A stretch of DNA of 64,000 nt from Diadophis punctatus similis (GCA_023053685.1 JALIGW010000001.1:154186466-154250465); one strand, 5' to 3'; positions 11,001 through 24,605 are shown, counted from the first letter of the stretch. Notes: generated by a model from the sequence alone, not told the origin. Numbers and translations are program-made.

Positions 11001-12231
11001 GTTCCTCAAACCCCTCTGTTAATTGTGTGTTTGTTGATCTTACAGCAAAGTTCTCATCATTTGGTCACTCTCTGAGGTACTATTATTTAGAAAGAGTAAT
11101 TGGAGTAAGAATGAATTTATTATATTGAATTTATCTCCATTTTTAAACATTTAAATTACAGTACTTACATAACTTCCCAGGTTTCTTTTGCCTCTCTCTG
11201 TCTTCTGATCATACATGCAAGGTTTTTTTTTTAAAAAAAATCTGGAATATTAAAGGTTTAGCAGAACATTTCTCTGTGCTTGCACATTAATCTGTCTTGA
11301 CTGCACCAGACTTTCTCTGAATGTGGCTTAATCAGATTATCTATAAAATGTTGGCAAGAATAGGACTGCAAATTCGAACATGGTCCTTCTATTAATAAAC
11401 AACTGTAATTAAACCTGGCATTTTGTGCGCTTTTCAAAAAATGTTTAACATGGCTTATGTGTAATGCTGCCTCTTGATTTCCTTGATTTGAGTGCATTGA
11501 ATATAAGCAAGCTGTTGCTTCGCTATGGACTCAAGGGCACTTTCTTTTTTTGTTATACAAACTGAAATTGATGTTCCTGTGTTTTGTTATATACTTTGCT
11601 CCATGTTGATATTTTACTTCTCTTTTGTTTATGTATTGCTTTAAGGTAATAGGTGAAAGAGATGAGGAATGGGGCAGGGGGAAGGAGTGATAAACTGTAT
11701 TTACATGATAATCCCAAAGGTCTATGTTTACTAGCAACTAGCAACTTATACCAATCTAGCCCAGCAGGAAGGGACACAAGTACATTTTTTATAACTTCAG
11801 AGGCTGCAGGTGAGTTTTCAGGAGACATCAAGACTTTATGTCCTCTCTCCTCTGGACAATATATTGCTTGGAGATTTCCCTTTTGCATTATTTGCTCTGA
11901 TTTAAAAAGAAAATAAATAAATAAACGCAGTAAAGTCACAATGCAGTGAGTGCAGTCTTTCTGCTTTTGGAGGAGTACTAGGGGCTACACTGAAGTGGAA
12001 AACATCCAATAAATAAATTGGAGTTCTCCATGGTGCATTGTTTGGTTCCCCCGTTTTCTATAGGGGGAATAATGCTTTATTATTCTTGTTTCAGAAAAAG
12101 ACTTCTCTGTATTCTCTGTTCATTAAAAAGAAACCTTTGACTATTGGTATAATTCTCCTTCTGTGGCTCATTACAGGACCTGTATTGTATTACATGAAAA
12201 TGTATCTCTCACTGGAACTCATATTCTAGAG

Positions 12232-12740
<509 letters not shown>

Positions 12741-12860
12741 TTCTAGAGCCAGTGTGGTGTGGGGCTTTAAGGAGTTGTTGGACTACATAACGAACTGGGA
12801 AGACACAGGTTCAAGTCCAGTCCAGATAAAAGATCACTGGGTAAGGTTATCAAACTATCC
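12741..12860 (+). mobile_element. tRNA-derived SINE head fragment
   Basis: agccagtgtggtgtgg... and gaagacacaggttcaagtcc resemble the A- and B-box regions of the common squamate tRNA-SINE seen antisense at 45370 and 59823. The hAT element 12232-12740 lies immediately before it. Confidence 0.55.
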
Positions 12861-13535
12861 ACAAAGTTGCTTCAGGGAAAAAATGGCAATTGCTGCTTTT
12901 CTGGAATAATGCCAAAACCATATCCAAAAAGTGCCTGTTAGAAAGAAATCTTACCTGGATTCTGACCCAGGAATAAAATACACAGGCAGTTGCTTGAACC
13001 AGAGGTGAGGTTTATTTCCGAGAGAGCAATGTACAGTGAGCTGTTGGAGGTGAACATGTCAAGTCTTCCCTGAAATCTTGTTTTTCTTCCTTGAAAGCTT
13101 GCAAAGTCACATCCTTTGGGGATTCTGAAAAAGTGCACTTAATTGGTGTTCCAAGAGGGAGTGCTCTATAGTCAGGCACTCTGCTGAGTTGCGGTTTCTG
13201 CTTGTTTGGCATTGCTGATTGAAATGTCAGTTCTGTGTTACCAATTGTAATTTTTAACATTTTGACCTGATTAAAGGTGGAAGACTGCGTGGTGGGAAGG
13301 CATTATGTCCTTTCCACAAACCCAATAATACCCAATAGAATAGTACAGCATCTCTCAGGAAATCTAGATGACCCTGACTCTGTTAGCCTTTCACAAGGCT
13401 TTTGAATGCTTGGATGTTTGCATGGATGTTTGGACCAGGAGATTAGGTAAGCTCCGCTGCTGCTTCTGCTGCTGTAATATTTTGTGATCAAGGTGATTGT
13501 TTTAATCTTGGCACCACAAGTTATATACAGTAAGT

Positions 13536-13948
13536 CAGGGTCCCCAACCCCTGGGCCATGGACCGGCACTGGTCTGCGGCATGCCAGAAACCAGGTCGTG
13601 CAAACAAGTGAAGCCCCATCCATGGGATGCAGGCAGCATACAAAATCATGCTCCCTCTGGTCCGTGGAAAAACCTCTCTCCACAGAACCAGGTGGAGAAC
13701 CTGGTCTCCAAAGGTTTGGGGCAGAGGTGGGTTGTACTTACCTTCCGTACCGGTTCGCATCGCGTCAGATCACATCGCGTCATGTTCTTTGCCAGCCGCT
13801 TTCAAGGAGTAGTGACCAGAGGACCGGTTTGGGGGTGTAGCCAGCCGGCCATCGCTGCTGGTTCAGTGAGCGGGGGCAAATTCCCGCCACTGGTTCTAGC
13901 GAACCAGTCCGAACTGGCAGCAACCCACCACTGGATTGGGGGCTGCTG
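13536..13948 (+). mobile_element. hAT-like element interrupted by a second hAT-like element
   Basis: Left end CAGGGTCCCCAACCCCTGGG at 13536. The right end is split: aaggtttgggg up to 13721 and gattggggGCTGCTG ending 13948. The internal text (catggaccgg, tggtccgtggaaaaacc) is typical of this hAT family. The flanking 8-mers (13528-13535 and 13949-13956) match at only 5 of 8, so this is the older insertion. Confidence 0.75.
13722..13933 (+). mobile_element. 212-bp hAT-like element nested in another hAT element
   Basis: Ends CAGAGGTGGGTTGTACTTAC and GCAACCCACCACTG, duplication GTTTGGGG / GATTGGGG (7 of 8). The left 40 bp match family B (accggttcgcatcgcg), while the interior differs, so it is a deletion derivative or sister family. 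Confidence 0.82.
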
Positions 13949-15989
13949 ATATAAGTGATTGCTGTTTTAATCCTTGCATGCTACGCAGAAATACTGTTGT
14001 AAGATGGGCAACCATATAAATCATGTCAATCAATCAATTAATCAGTCAGCGAGCTGTCCTGTGGCGCAGATGTTTTGATGGGTATGATCAGAATCCAACA
14101 ATTAGTTGGTATTAGTTGGTCTTTGCATTTATTTTGTACATTGCTTTAGTGCTGTTCCAGAATAGCATTAAAGTCAGCTTATATCAGCTGATAATTCATC
14201 TCATTTTGAATAGCAATTAAAAATACTGGTGGCAAACCAAAATGGGTTTTGACTGATGATTGAATGATTGTATCTTCTGACCTTCTTATTTGTCAATATT
14301 GATCTCTATAGTTGCATCTCATATTAAGGGGAATGGTGAGTGAATTCTGCTAGTTGGTGATATTTGGTAAGAAGGAAGATAATCAACACTGGGAGAATCT
14401 TTAACACACCCTATTTATTGTAAATAATGTAATTTCCCAGCATCATGTCTGTGACAGAGAAGGGATTGCCAGTGGGATGGATGATATTTGATTCCAGCAT
14501 AGTTTTCTAGGATGGCTGGAAGAGTCTTAAGTTGGAGTCTTAAAGGGGATCTTTGCATCATTGTGTTATCAGCATTATCTAAGTAAGTGAAGACAATTTT
14601 TATTAGGGGTATGATATAAAACATTGCCAGTACATCATTTTTATGCATGTGATCATCTGGCAAGAGTTCAGATATCCTCTGAGGATGAAATAGTATTTTC
14701 CGTAAAGATAGATATCACAAAAAGTATGCATTATCGAAGAATGTATAACATATGCTGTTAAAGAACATATAGTTCTTTCGAAGGAGGGTTTGAATTAACA
14801 GAGACCAGGTCGAAGAAGCATGTGAACAAGAGGCAAAGTCCCTAAAAGAACAAATAGGAGATTAGACTGCTTGGCTATTTTCCCAGGCTCTGCAGATTCT
14901 CATGACCACAAATAATAACTTGGTGCTTTAACTATTATCAGGGAAAGAGGAGACTTTTGTGAAAATCACTGAATATTTTAATCTGAGCTTTTATTATGAT
15001 TTGTGTTACCTTTCCAAGGAATAAAGTAGACTTTTAGCCAGGTGGCCCATTTTCTTCCTATAGTTACTGTCCTTACTTGGGATTATTAAATAGCACAATC
15101 AAAACATAATAACCGTTTTTTAAACCAAGTCTATTAATAATGTTTTAAATTATAATTTAATTTATCAAATTATGTTTTAAAATTTTATAACATGAATATC
15201 TGAAAATAATTTAGAAGAAATTAAATTTTTCCAATAATGCCTTTAAATTATGATAATATATTGGAGTAGGCCAAATCAGGCCAAAAGCCTTTCTTACTCA
15301 AGAAATTTGCAACATGATACATTTCTATTATTTTTACATTTTCATCGTACACTAAACTGGGGAAGTGCATCTGCTTGTTTGTTTTCACACCTTGGATATG
15401 GATGTCACCTTTTTTCACATTGCCAAAAATATACATATTCTATATATCATTCTGCAACATCCTTTCAGTGTTTTCTGAATATATTACTCTAGGATTTCAG
15501 AATAGTATTTTGAAGAAGAATTTGTTTCTATGGGGATAGTGGCAAAAGCTTTATCCTCAAAGATGCAAAGGGCTATAAATAGTCCAATTCAGAAGAGAAA
15601 TGAGAGAAAATTTCCTTTTATTTATATTTAATACTGGTCAACTGAAATCCTCTTCCTCATACATTCCAGGAAACTTTTTTTTTAATACTTCCAAGCCGTT
15701 GCAGGACGGTTCACTAACAAGAAAAGATACAAAAGTCTGTGATTTGGGCAATACACATAATCTTCAAGTTACAACGGCAGTTGGAACTGGAATTTCCAAC
15801 ACACTCTAGATCTTGACAGAATAATATTGCAGTTGAAGCTAGGAAAGCACTAAACGGAGAGAAAAACAATACAAAGCAGTCCTCAGAATTACAATGTTAT
15901 ACTTTCTTAAAATGGTGTTACATATCTTGAAAGTGAAATTACATCCATTCATTACTCCATTTTAATGTTAATATTTACTATTTTACTAT

Positions 15990-16064
15990 TTTATTTTGTC
16001 ATTTATACTTGGTTGTAAGCCACCTAGAGTCACCCCTTGGCAAGATAGGCAGCATACAAATGAT
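15990..16064 (+). mobile_element. LINE 3'-end fragment
   Basis: ggttgtaagccacctagagt followed by a ggcagcatacaaatg-like end, the form of the GCCGCC...GGCATACAAAT 3' end seen at 42795-42836. Confidence 0.55.
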
Positions 16065-16162
16065 TTGTTACAAGCAAGACACTTTCTGGGAATGTTATTT
16101 GGTATTTGCTTTTAATCCCGCAGTTCTTTGCTTTTTTAAAAAATTGTGTGTCAGGGTATGTA

Positions 16163-16203
16163 TACACACAAACAAACAAACAAACACACACACACACACA
16201 TAC

Positions 16204-16244
<41 letters not shown>
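16163..16244 (+). repeat. (CAAA)n(CA)n microsatellite
   Basis: A few CAAA units, then two CA runs separated by TACA. Confidence 0.97.
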
Positions 16245-16246
<2 letters not shown>

Positions 16247-16310
16247 TCACTCAGAATTGTTTTTGATTTGGGCAGCCTATAAATGCAATAAATGCATAGG
16301 TAGATAGATA

Positions 16311-16445
16311 ACCTGTTTCCCCAAAATAAGACATCCCCTGATAATAAGCCCAATCGGGCTTTTGAGTGCATGGCAATAAGGCCAAGCGCTTATTTCAGGG
16401 TTCAAAAAAATATAAGACAGGGTCTTATTTTCGGGGAAACATGGG
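16311..16445 (+). mobile_element. 135-bp MITE with GTTTCCCC...GGGGAAAC ends
   Basis: Left end acctgtttccccaaaataag, right end cttattttcggggaaacatg: imperfect terminal inverted repeats of about 25 bp. Internal gcccaatcgggcttttgagt. This resembles Harbinger-type MITEs of reptiles by memory; the target duplication is ambiguous. Confidence 0.65.
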
Positions 16446-17532
16446 TAGGTCATTATGTGGACAAATTTCAATTCCAGCTCCTTGGTATATTTGTAGAGCA
16501 ACTGCTGCAAGGAGAAAGCTTTGTATACCTTCAGCATCTTTGAGGTCTTGAAAGCAGAATGTATCCTGTCCGTGCAAGCAGTGATGCTCACGTGATCTTC
16601 AGGAACAGATAGAAATGAGGATGAATGTCATAGCTGCAGAGGCCAATTACCAACTTCCTTCCACATCACTAGTATTTCAACCCACCAGTCTTTCCAAAGC
16701 AGTATGAAAAAGAAGCTTTCACTTCTCCTGACAACACCAGCCATTGAATGCTCATTTTGTTCCTTTCCAGCTGACCAGGAGAAGAATGCAAAGAACATCA
16801 TCCAATCAATATCGTGCTCCCTGAGCTATCATGGATTGTGAAATACCAATCCCCTCATTCCCCCCTCCCTCCACTCTAAAACAAAACAAATAGCTAGAAC
16901 TACCCTTTGCATTTGGATGCATTTGCCCTCTGGTTTGCAGAATTAGCTGAGAGGTTGCTGTGATAAAAAGCTAAGGAAGGGAAGGCCATTTTTAAAGTAC
17001 ATGTAAACAAAAACCTTGAAATCCTGCAAAGGCTTCTTGGTTGCTTTGCTTTCGTTCCTCTGTTGCACTTGACATTTTTGAAGGTGAAATATCCCAGCAT
17101 CTTCCTAGTGCTTCCATGGGATAAGTGCTAAACCATGCCTACAGGAAGAGACAAGCACCAGAAACAGGATGTTGAATGTCTCTCTCTGAGGGCATGTGTC
17201 TTGGAGAGACATTGACTGATTTCAGCTAAGAGGCTGGAAGGAAGAGTGTCTCAAGAATGCACCCCAGTGAGAAAGCCAAACTCCCCCAAGGGTTGTAGAT
17301 GCAGCAATTCAGAAGAGAATACCAGCTTTACTATTCCAGGATGTTTGAGCAGAGTTAGACATAAATGGGGCTCAGTTTCCCAAAGGAGTGTGAGGTCAAC
17401 AGACAGACCAGAAGCGGTGCAAAGCATGGCTGATGTGAAACCCATGCTCTGTTTCTTTCTTGCATTAGGCAAGAACATTAGGCAGGAGAAAAATGCTCCT
17501 ATTCCTTTGTAGGTATTAAGCATGTTTAATAG

Positions 17533-17648
<116 letters not shown>

Positions 17649-17712
17649 AGTTGCATTTATATGCCGCCCACTCCACAGAGACTCTGGGCGGTTAGGAGTT
17701 ACAGTTAGGAGA
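17649..17712 (-). mobile_element. LINE 3'-end fragment, antisense
   Basis: tgccgcccactccacagaga then ctctgggcggtta, the antisense of a GCCGCC...GGCGGCAT LINE or SINE end. The same end is in sense at 32003-32060. Confidence 0.65.
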
Positions 17713-17888
17713 AGATGGAGCCACATTTTTCTCTCCTGGTCCTGATAGCATTTGCTTTCTCTTGGATATCAGTGTTGTTTAGAAGCTGTTAAGCTCTGAG
17801 TTGAGCTGCTTGCTTGCTTATTTGTTCGTTTGTTTATGAAAATTTATATGGCCACCCAACTCACTTTCAGTAACCGAATGGCTTAGAA

Positions 17889-18323
17889 CAGTGATGGCGA
17901 ACCTATGGCATGGGTGCCACAGGTGGCATGCGGAGCCATATCTGCCGGCACACGAGCCATTGCCTAGCTCAGCTCCAGCGCACAAGTGCGTGCCGGCCAG
18001 CTGATTTTTGGCTCGCAGGGAGGCTCTGGGAGGGCGTTTTCAGCTTCCGGAGGGCCTCCGGGGGGACTGGGAAGGGTGTTTTTGCCCTCCCCAGGCTCCA
18101 GGGAAGCCTCTGGAGCCTGGGGAGGATGAAAAATGGGCCTACCAGGCCCACCAGAAGTTGGGAAACGGGCCATTTCCGGCCTCCAGAGGCCCTCCAGGGG
18201 AGCGGGGGAGGCCGTTTTCGCCCTCCCCAGGCATTGAATTATGGGTGTGGGCACGCGCACATGCGCAATAGCACGCGCACATGCACTTTCGGCACCCAAG
18301 GGAAAAAAGGTTCGCCATCACTG
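17889..18323 (+). mobile_element. 435-bp hAT-like element (GTGATGGCGAACC family), copy 1
   Basis: Perfect 15-bp terminal inverted repeat CAGTGATGGCGAACC at both ends, duplication GCTTAGAA at 17881-17888 and 18324-18331. GC-rich interior rich in ggcctcc/cctgg text. It sits in an older antisense LINE tail (tatggccacccaactcac). The duplication and termini support hAT. Confidence 0.92.
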
Positions 18324-18464
18324 GCTTAGAAGGATAAGAGCACAATAGAAGGACAATAGAAAAGCCATCACCCCACCCTCCCTCCATAGTTACAACAATC
18401 AAATAAGCCACTTGACAGGTTTCCTCCCATTCTGAGGTCCCCAGTCCTTGAAAGAGTGTCAGAG

Positions 18465-18586
18465 TGTGTATTTCCTTGTGCAATTTGTAATTGTAATTGT
18501 GTAATAGCATTTCCTTGTGTAATTTCCTAGTAATTCCTTGTGTGTCCACCCACACTTGGCCAATAAAATATTCTCTTCTGTTCTGT
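18465..18586 (+). mobile_element. L2-like LINE 3' end
   Basis: Same 3' end as the minus-strand LINE at 10121: attccttgtgtgtccaccca, then acacttggccaataaaatat, running into a pentanucleotide tail. Confidence 0.7.
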
Positions 18587-18690
18587 TCTACTCTACTCTA
18601 CTCTACTCTACTCTACTCTACTCTACTCTACTCTACTCTACTCTACTCTACTCTACTCTACTCTACTCTACTCTACTCTATTCTACTCCT
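18587..18690 (+). repeat. (CTACT)n microsatellite at LINE tail
   Basis: About 20 units of CTACT continuous with the LINE tail (ttctgttctgttctactcta). Confidence 0.96.
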
Positions 18691-19287
18691 CTCTATTCTC
18701 TGTGGGGATGATGTTCGTTCCACAGGGAAGTGGTCATCAGAGAGAAGGCCTTTTTCTAGGTCCCACCTGGTGTATCTCTTTAGCAGAGGGGATCCATAAT
18801 ATTCCCTGCCTTTCCACTGGTGATTTGCATAGCTGGGACTGCGGGGGTGGGGGAACCATCTATACAAGCCCAGGAAATGCATACATTCATCCTGTATACT
18901 TAAATACATTATATGGAGATTTATGCTTCTCCATGTCTAATATTTTAAAATTTAATTGCCACAGGACAGGGATAATTTTTGTGTCTCTGTGTTACGTTGA
19001 GCATGTGTGAGTTGTGTGTGAGTTTTGTGTGTAGCATGGATTGAATTTAAAATGTCAATATGTAGAAGTCTGTATATATGCTATATGTATATGTATTTTA
19101 CCCACACACTCCAGCCAGGTAGCTTCTGGAAGATTAGCTATGAAAAATATGAATATTTGCTAAAATAAGTTATTTGTTCAGCTACTGTATTAAATGTTTT
19201 TCAGTACTATCAGACTGTTTGAAAACTAATTAGTTCAGATACCTCATTTATCAGTTGCAGGAATGCATGCTTGTATCCTGAACTGTA

Positions 19288-19480
19288 AATAAAGCTATTT
19301 TTTTATTTATTAGTTCAATTTATATACCACCTTTTCTCTGATGATTGAAAGTAGTTTGCACGACAACTCTCCTCATGTTATTTTTACAGTCTTATAAATG
19401 AGGTAGGCTTAGACCAGACTTTGACCTGAGTCTGCCTGGTTCTCCTTCACCACCCTACCACAGTGGATCTTTGTAAGCTT
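19288..19480 (-). mobile_element. old tRNA-SINE or LINE-tail fragment
   Basis: ttatttattagttcaattta then tataccaccttttctctgat resembles the antisense ends at 45373 and 63690. Weakly conserved; family uncertain. Confidence 0.4.
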
Positions 19481-20081
19481 CTTGTCAAACAGTTGTTGAC
19501 AAGATGTATAAATATAGGAAAACTATCTTATCAGTTAATGTTACATTGTTTTCTATTTACTTCCAGCCATTCAGTGAAACATCCTGTGATTTAATCTAAA
19601 GGTAGTTACTTTATCTTTTCTAGTTGAGATTTCAGGAGTCGCCAGATATCAAAGTTCATCCCAGGCAGTTAGAATGAGACATTTCAGGTTAAGCATGATT
19701 TGTAAACTTTGATCTGGCATTGTATTTTATTAACATTTGTCTATTTTCTAAAAGCACTCAGTAAAATTAAGCAGGAGGTATAAACAATGGAGATTATGTT
19801 GATTGAATCCAGGTAGGGTTTTTTTGTTTAATTTATCGAGATAACATAAATACATTCATGAATGTGGACGATTCTTTTACAACCAAGGCTATAAGATAAC
19901 AACATTTGAATACTTTCATATTGTTTATCAGGATATATGTTTACTGTTAATGTTTCCCAGCATAATTAACAGAAGGCAATATGCTCATTCTCATATGTAT
20001 GATATTCCTATATTTTATCTGAGATAATTCATTAGTGTTTTGTTTATGTTTTTGTTTTCAAATAGGCAGTCAAGAAGTTAT

Positions 20082-20709
20082 TACCGTATTTTTTGGAGTA
20101 TAAGACGCACCTATTTCCTCCCTTAAAGTGGCTGAAAATTTGGGTGCGTCTTATACTCTGAATGTAGCTTTTTCAAAGCTTTTTTTCCAGCCCTAACCAG
20201 GTGCTAACTATCTTCCCAGGTCTTACCGGCTTGCAGGCTCTTTCATTGTTACTCTCTCAGAAGAATGTTTTTCCAGCCCTAAGTCTTTGCAGGGTTTTTT
20301 TCATTGCTCTACTTGCTCCAAATAAGTTTTTTTCTAGCCCTAACCAGGTGCTAACGATCTTCCCAGCTCTTACTGGCTTGCATGCTCTTTCATTGTTACT
20401 CTCTCAGAAGAAGGTTTTTTTAAGTCCTAACCAGGGGATAAAATAATGTGCTGAAGCTGCTCCGAATAAGTTTTTTTCTAGCCCTAACCAGGTGTTAACT
20501 ATCTTCCCAGCTCTTACCGGCTTGCAGGCTCTTTCATTGTTATTCTCTCAGAAGAAGGTTTTTTAAAGTCCTAACCAGGGGATAAAATAATGTGCTGAAG
20601 CTGACCAGACTAAGGATGCTAACCAGATGAATACCTGGTAGGCAGATTATTTTCCCCTATTTTCCTCCCCAAAAACTAAGGTGCGTCTTATACTCCAAAA
20701 AATACGGTA
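20082..20709 (+). mobile_element. DNA transposon with TACCGTATTTTTTGGAG ends and internal tandem repeats
   Basis: Near-perfect terminal inverted repeats of about 28 bp: TACCGTATTTTTTGGAGTAT ... gacgcacc at the left and the matching inverse at the right end. TA occurs at both junctions. The interior holds three copies of a unit of about 145 bp (ccctaaccaggtg at 20191, 20338 and 20482). No transposase. The superfamily is not assigned; TA flanks would fit Tc1/mariner but may belong to the element. Confidence 0.8.
20174..20600 (+). repeat. three tandem units of about 145 bp inside the transposon
   Basis: Units share ccctaaccaggtgctaac, atcttcccagctcttac and ctttcattgttactctctca, spaced 147 and 144 bp. 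The second and third units also share gtcctaaccaggggataaaa. Confidence 0.85.
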
Positions 20710-21734
20710 TTTTATAAGAAATAAATGTTTTATATTTTATATCTTATTTTCCAGGGGGATGAATTTTACTTGCTTTGTAAAGTTACTTTTTAGTCAGTGC
20801 TGTGTGCACAAAATTCCCTTATGGATAAGATATGAATCTCCTCTTACTGGGTTTCATTTAGATTCCGATGGGAAAACACCATTCTTCACTTTACATGCTC
20901 TGATGTAACAAACTGTATTTGATTTCATAGCATCTTCCTACCTTCTGTAAGAACAAGCAGCAGAGAACTTGAGATCTTTCAAATCAAAGTGTTGTTTCTT
21001 TTCAGTTGACTGCACTTTACAATCCTACATACACTTGAATGCCATAAAGCTTTTATTAGGCTAATGGAAGTAGTGAGAGGCAAAGGAGAGAAATTGTACA
21101 GAAACCTTAGCATGTGATTTGAAAGTGCACCTTGGCCCAGAGATGAGAGAAGTAAAATATTGTGCCCTTCAGCTAATAATCTAGGATTCTATTATCATTC
21201 AACTCTAGAATGAATTATTAGTAACGTGCAACTGGGATTATTTTAGCAGCAGCTCCTATCGTACATCCAAAAGCTGACACTTAATTATGTTGTCCCACAG
21301 TAGATCAAGTTTTACAACAGCAACAAAAGATTAAAGCAGCCTTAAACTGGGGACATTCAGAGGATAAATAACATTGTATTACAGAGGGGAACAGCAGTCA
21401 GATGTACCATCATCTGGGAGAGAAAACATGCAAGTGCTATTAATATTTAAAAACCTTTTAAGTTTTTTTTTCCCCAAAAAAACTTGGCAACATTTCTAAC
21501 AAACTGATTATCACTCCACAGTGAATTTTAGTATCTATAGATGCACTAAGTGGCATCACAGGAGCAATTAACATGGACAGAATAATGATTTCATTTGTTT
21601 TCAAGAATTCTTCTTCCAGAATTAATAAACAACAAAAGCATATTGGATTCAGCTAACAGACATTTTAAAAAAACAATGCTTCAATCTTTGCTATGCGATA
21701 TTGCAGTCGTTATTGAAAACCTCTGTGATATTTA

Positions 21735-22665
21735 TTGATTAAATTTGTATATCATTTGATGGGACTCGCAATCAGACTTTTCTCAGCATCAATACAAAAC
21801 CCAACATAAATTAAAACATCCACATAACATAAATTAACTATTGTAATGTAAGTTTTAAAAATTACTGGTAACCAGTCACAAAAGTAAGTGGCATTAACCA
21901 AGTCCACATACTTTCTGGAAAAGTTCAGTCTCAATTTGTTTCTGGAAGTTATTGTATGAAACTTTTGAAGTTAGACTGGCCACCATCATTGAGAGGTGGC
22001 ACCTATAAGCTTCCACAACTTTACCTCAGGTTCTCCTGGGAAGACCTTGTTGTATGTGCTTGTCACGATGTGAATATTGCCAGTTGAGCACCTCTGCCAT
22101 ATTTCTAGGTTTACTGTATTTTTCTAATCAGCAGACATGTGACATGTATTACTGTGCATGTGTGCATTCCAGAAGTCTCCTCCTTCCTTCTTCTCCTGTG
22201 AGCCTCGCCTGAGGCAGATGTGAATTCTTAGCTGAGACAATGTAGCTTAATAAGGTTTATATTTTTTTCTTACTTTTGTACTGAAATAAATATTTTGTTA
22301 ATTAGAATTGAATCTCGGTTTTATTTTCTAAGTAAGGATGACTTCAAGGAAGCAAGATCCTATATTGCCTCAATATGAATAATTCTTATTCCGTCAGTGC
22401 TGATGGTGAATGGAGTAATTAGGTGGCAAGTCAAAATCAAAACCAGCGTTCTGAAATAGACTTGGAGTCCTGCTGGTAGCCAATATGTGTCCATGTGCAA
22501 TGTGCTCATGGCAAAGATGCTAGATGCGGCTGTCTATGGCTGATCTTCCAAGGCAGCGCTGTGTAGAGCATATTCTAATAGTACAGATGATTAGAGATTA
22601 GGGCATGAATCACTCTCACAAAATAGGTAGGACTACATCTGAGTTTTGACAGGAAATCTCATGAA
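21735..22665 (-). mobile_element. old LINE copy, antisense, split by an LTR-like element
   Basis: 21735-22060 begins with an antisense 3' end (aaatttgtatatcatttgat, gggactc), and 22361-22665 resembles the 5' part of the LINE at 57583-58218 (gctggtagccaatatg, tgcggctgtctatggctg). Both are much decayed. Confidence 0.5.
22061..22360 (+). mobile_element. LTR-like repeat, TGTCACGATG family, copy 2
   Basis: Aligns with 8661-8966 from TGTCACGATGTGAATATTGC through gaaataaatattttgttaat to aagatcc. Both copies lie inside LINEs. No clear target duplication. Confidence 0.55.
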
Positions 22666-23555
22666 TTCTTAACTCTGGCAGAACTGTACTCTTAAAATTG
22701 GTGGTAAAACCTTTTGCTTGAAAGGAGAGTTGCAAAAGGACATAATTACATTGGATCAATGGCTATTTAGTTTTTTTTTTTAGCAACTGCAAACCTTTTT
22801 TCCCTTTTTCCTCCTGATGCATCATTGAGGATAAAAGGGACCCATGAGAAACAAGCATCAAGTGAAACATATTACATTCTTGAACCATATTTCAATCAAA
22901 CTATTCTCACTGAAATGCTCATTGTTATATTCTCTACACTTGAACTTTTACACAGTATATGATGATCTGACATTATATGAAAACTACTTCTATTAACTCC
23001 TTCCATTCACAAAAGAATCTAATGAGAAATCCTTCTGATAGAAGCAGAGGGAATTAATTTTTTAATTTTTTATTCCTCTGCAGCTTTTTCTGTCCTCCAG
23101 AATTTTCTTTGAAAAGTTCCCTAATCACCCCTCAGAGGCTGCAGAGATTTGTCAGCAATGGTTTGCCAATGGAACTGAACTCTGGATCTAGCTCTTTTAA
23201 TCAGCCTCTTGTTTTAGAAAATAATCAGTGAAACAGGAAGGACATAATTAATGACTGACATTATAGCCAAGTCCTCTTTACTCAGGCTTCCCATTATAAG
23301 TTAATAGACATGTAATCATATTCCTTGATATGTATTCAGAAGATACCATCAAACTGTCTTAGAGTGAATCATTGACTCACTTCTTATATGGAGTTCATTT
23401 GGCCAGGCACCAATTACTCTGCTTTAGAAATAGTGCAGCCTAATTCCTGAGGTCAATTCTTCAGATCCCATTCAATGGAAACTAGGTAAACTTCCCTTGA
23501 TAAACTTGCCTTCAGTCCTAAGGGATGCATTTGAGAACTGAAAGCCTGAAGTACC

Positions 23556-24445
23556 TACCGTATTTTTTGGAGTATAAGACGCACCGTAGTATAAGACACA
23601 CCTTAGTTTTGGGGGAGGAAAACAAGGAAAAAAGGCCTCTGCCTCCCAGCAATTTGCCAAACAGCAAACAGTACAGATGATATACACTGTTTGCTGTGTA
23701 TTTCTGTGCATGTGTGTCTGACCCATAGAAATAGCAAAGAATTTGAGAAATGTACATTATGGCAGTATATTAATGCTAGAAAGTTTTCTTAAATGTAGTC
23801 ACACTAACTCCTCCCAATTATTTTAATAGATCTACTCCAAACATGACTAAGTCAGGGTTTAACTCAGCTGCCTTATCTTAATACTAACCAGGACACTGTT
23901 ACATTTCAGATTATACTTTTACAGATCTTTAAATTTGATGTGGCTTTCTGGAAGTATAGTTATTCTCTGCTATTTAAAAGAAGATGCAATAGCACTGGGC
24001 CTCTTCAGATCAAGCATTTATTTTAAAAAGCTTCTTCATTTTGTTGTCTAGAACAATAATAATGTAGTCTTTAAAAAATAAGTCTAATAATTTGAACATT
24101 CTATAGACATTTATAGTTATTGACTTACCTCCTTGCAGTTTCAGCAGTCCAACATTGCCAGCAGTTTACCTCCCAGCAATTTGCCTCCTTGCAGCTACCG
24201 TAGTTTCACTTTCATTTTAGCACATGGCTGCAGCCTCTCAGCTGAGAGTCGGGAGGCAGATAATCACTTCTTTGTGCTAATCAAGCTCTGCGCTGTTTGC
24301 TGCAAAGAGGTAAATTGCTGGGAGGCAGAGGCCAAAGGGTGGGGGTGACTGGGTGGGGCTACATTCGGTGTATAAGATGCACCCAAGTTTTCACCCTCTT
24401 TTTTGGGGGGGAAACGGTGTGTCTTATACTCCGAAAAATACGGTA
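23556..24445 (+). mobile_element. 890-bp DNA transposon of the TACCGTATTTTT family, left copy
   Basis: Left end TACCGTATTTTTTGGAGTAT, right end tcttatactccgaaaaatac ggta. Same termini as 20082-20709 with a different interior. No transposase frame. Its first 565 bp reappear inverted at 24615-25205. Confidence 0.78.
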
Positions 24446-24529
24446 GCTCTTTCTGTCCACAGGCTAATATTCCCTTATAACAGTGAGTCCTGGATATTGA
24501 AAGGCAAAACAAATTAAAGTTAGTCCATA

Positions 24530-24605
24530 ATGATGTGGCTCAAGAGGTTGAGTCTTGCCTCACAATCAGGATGTTGTGAGTTCTATCCTAGGTACAGGCA
24601 GATTC
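24530..24605 (+). mobile_element. head of the CR1-tailed SINE family, truncated
   Basis: ggctcaagaggttgagtctt then cacaatcaggatgttgtgag matches 9405-9460. The CR1-like 3' part is missing, the sequence passing into the right arm of the inverted repeat. Confidence 0.6.
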
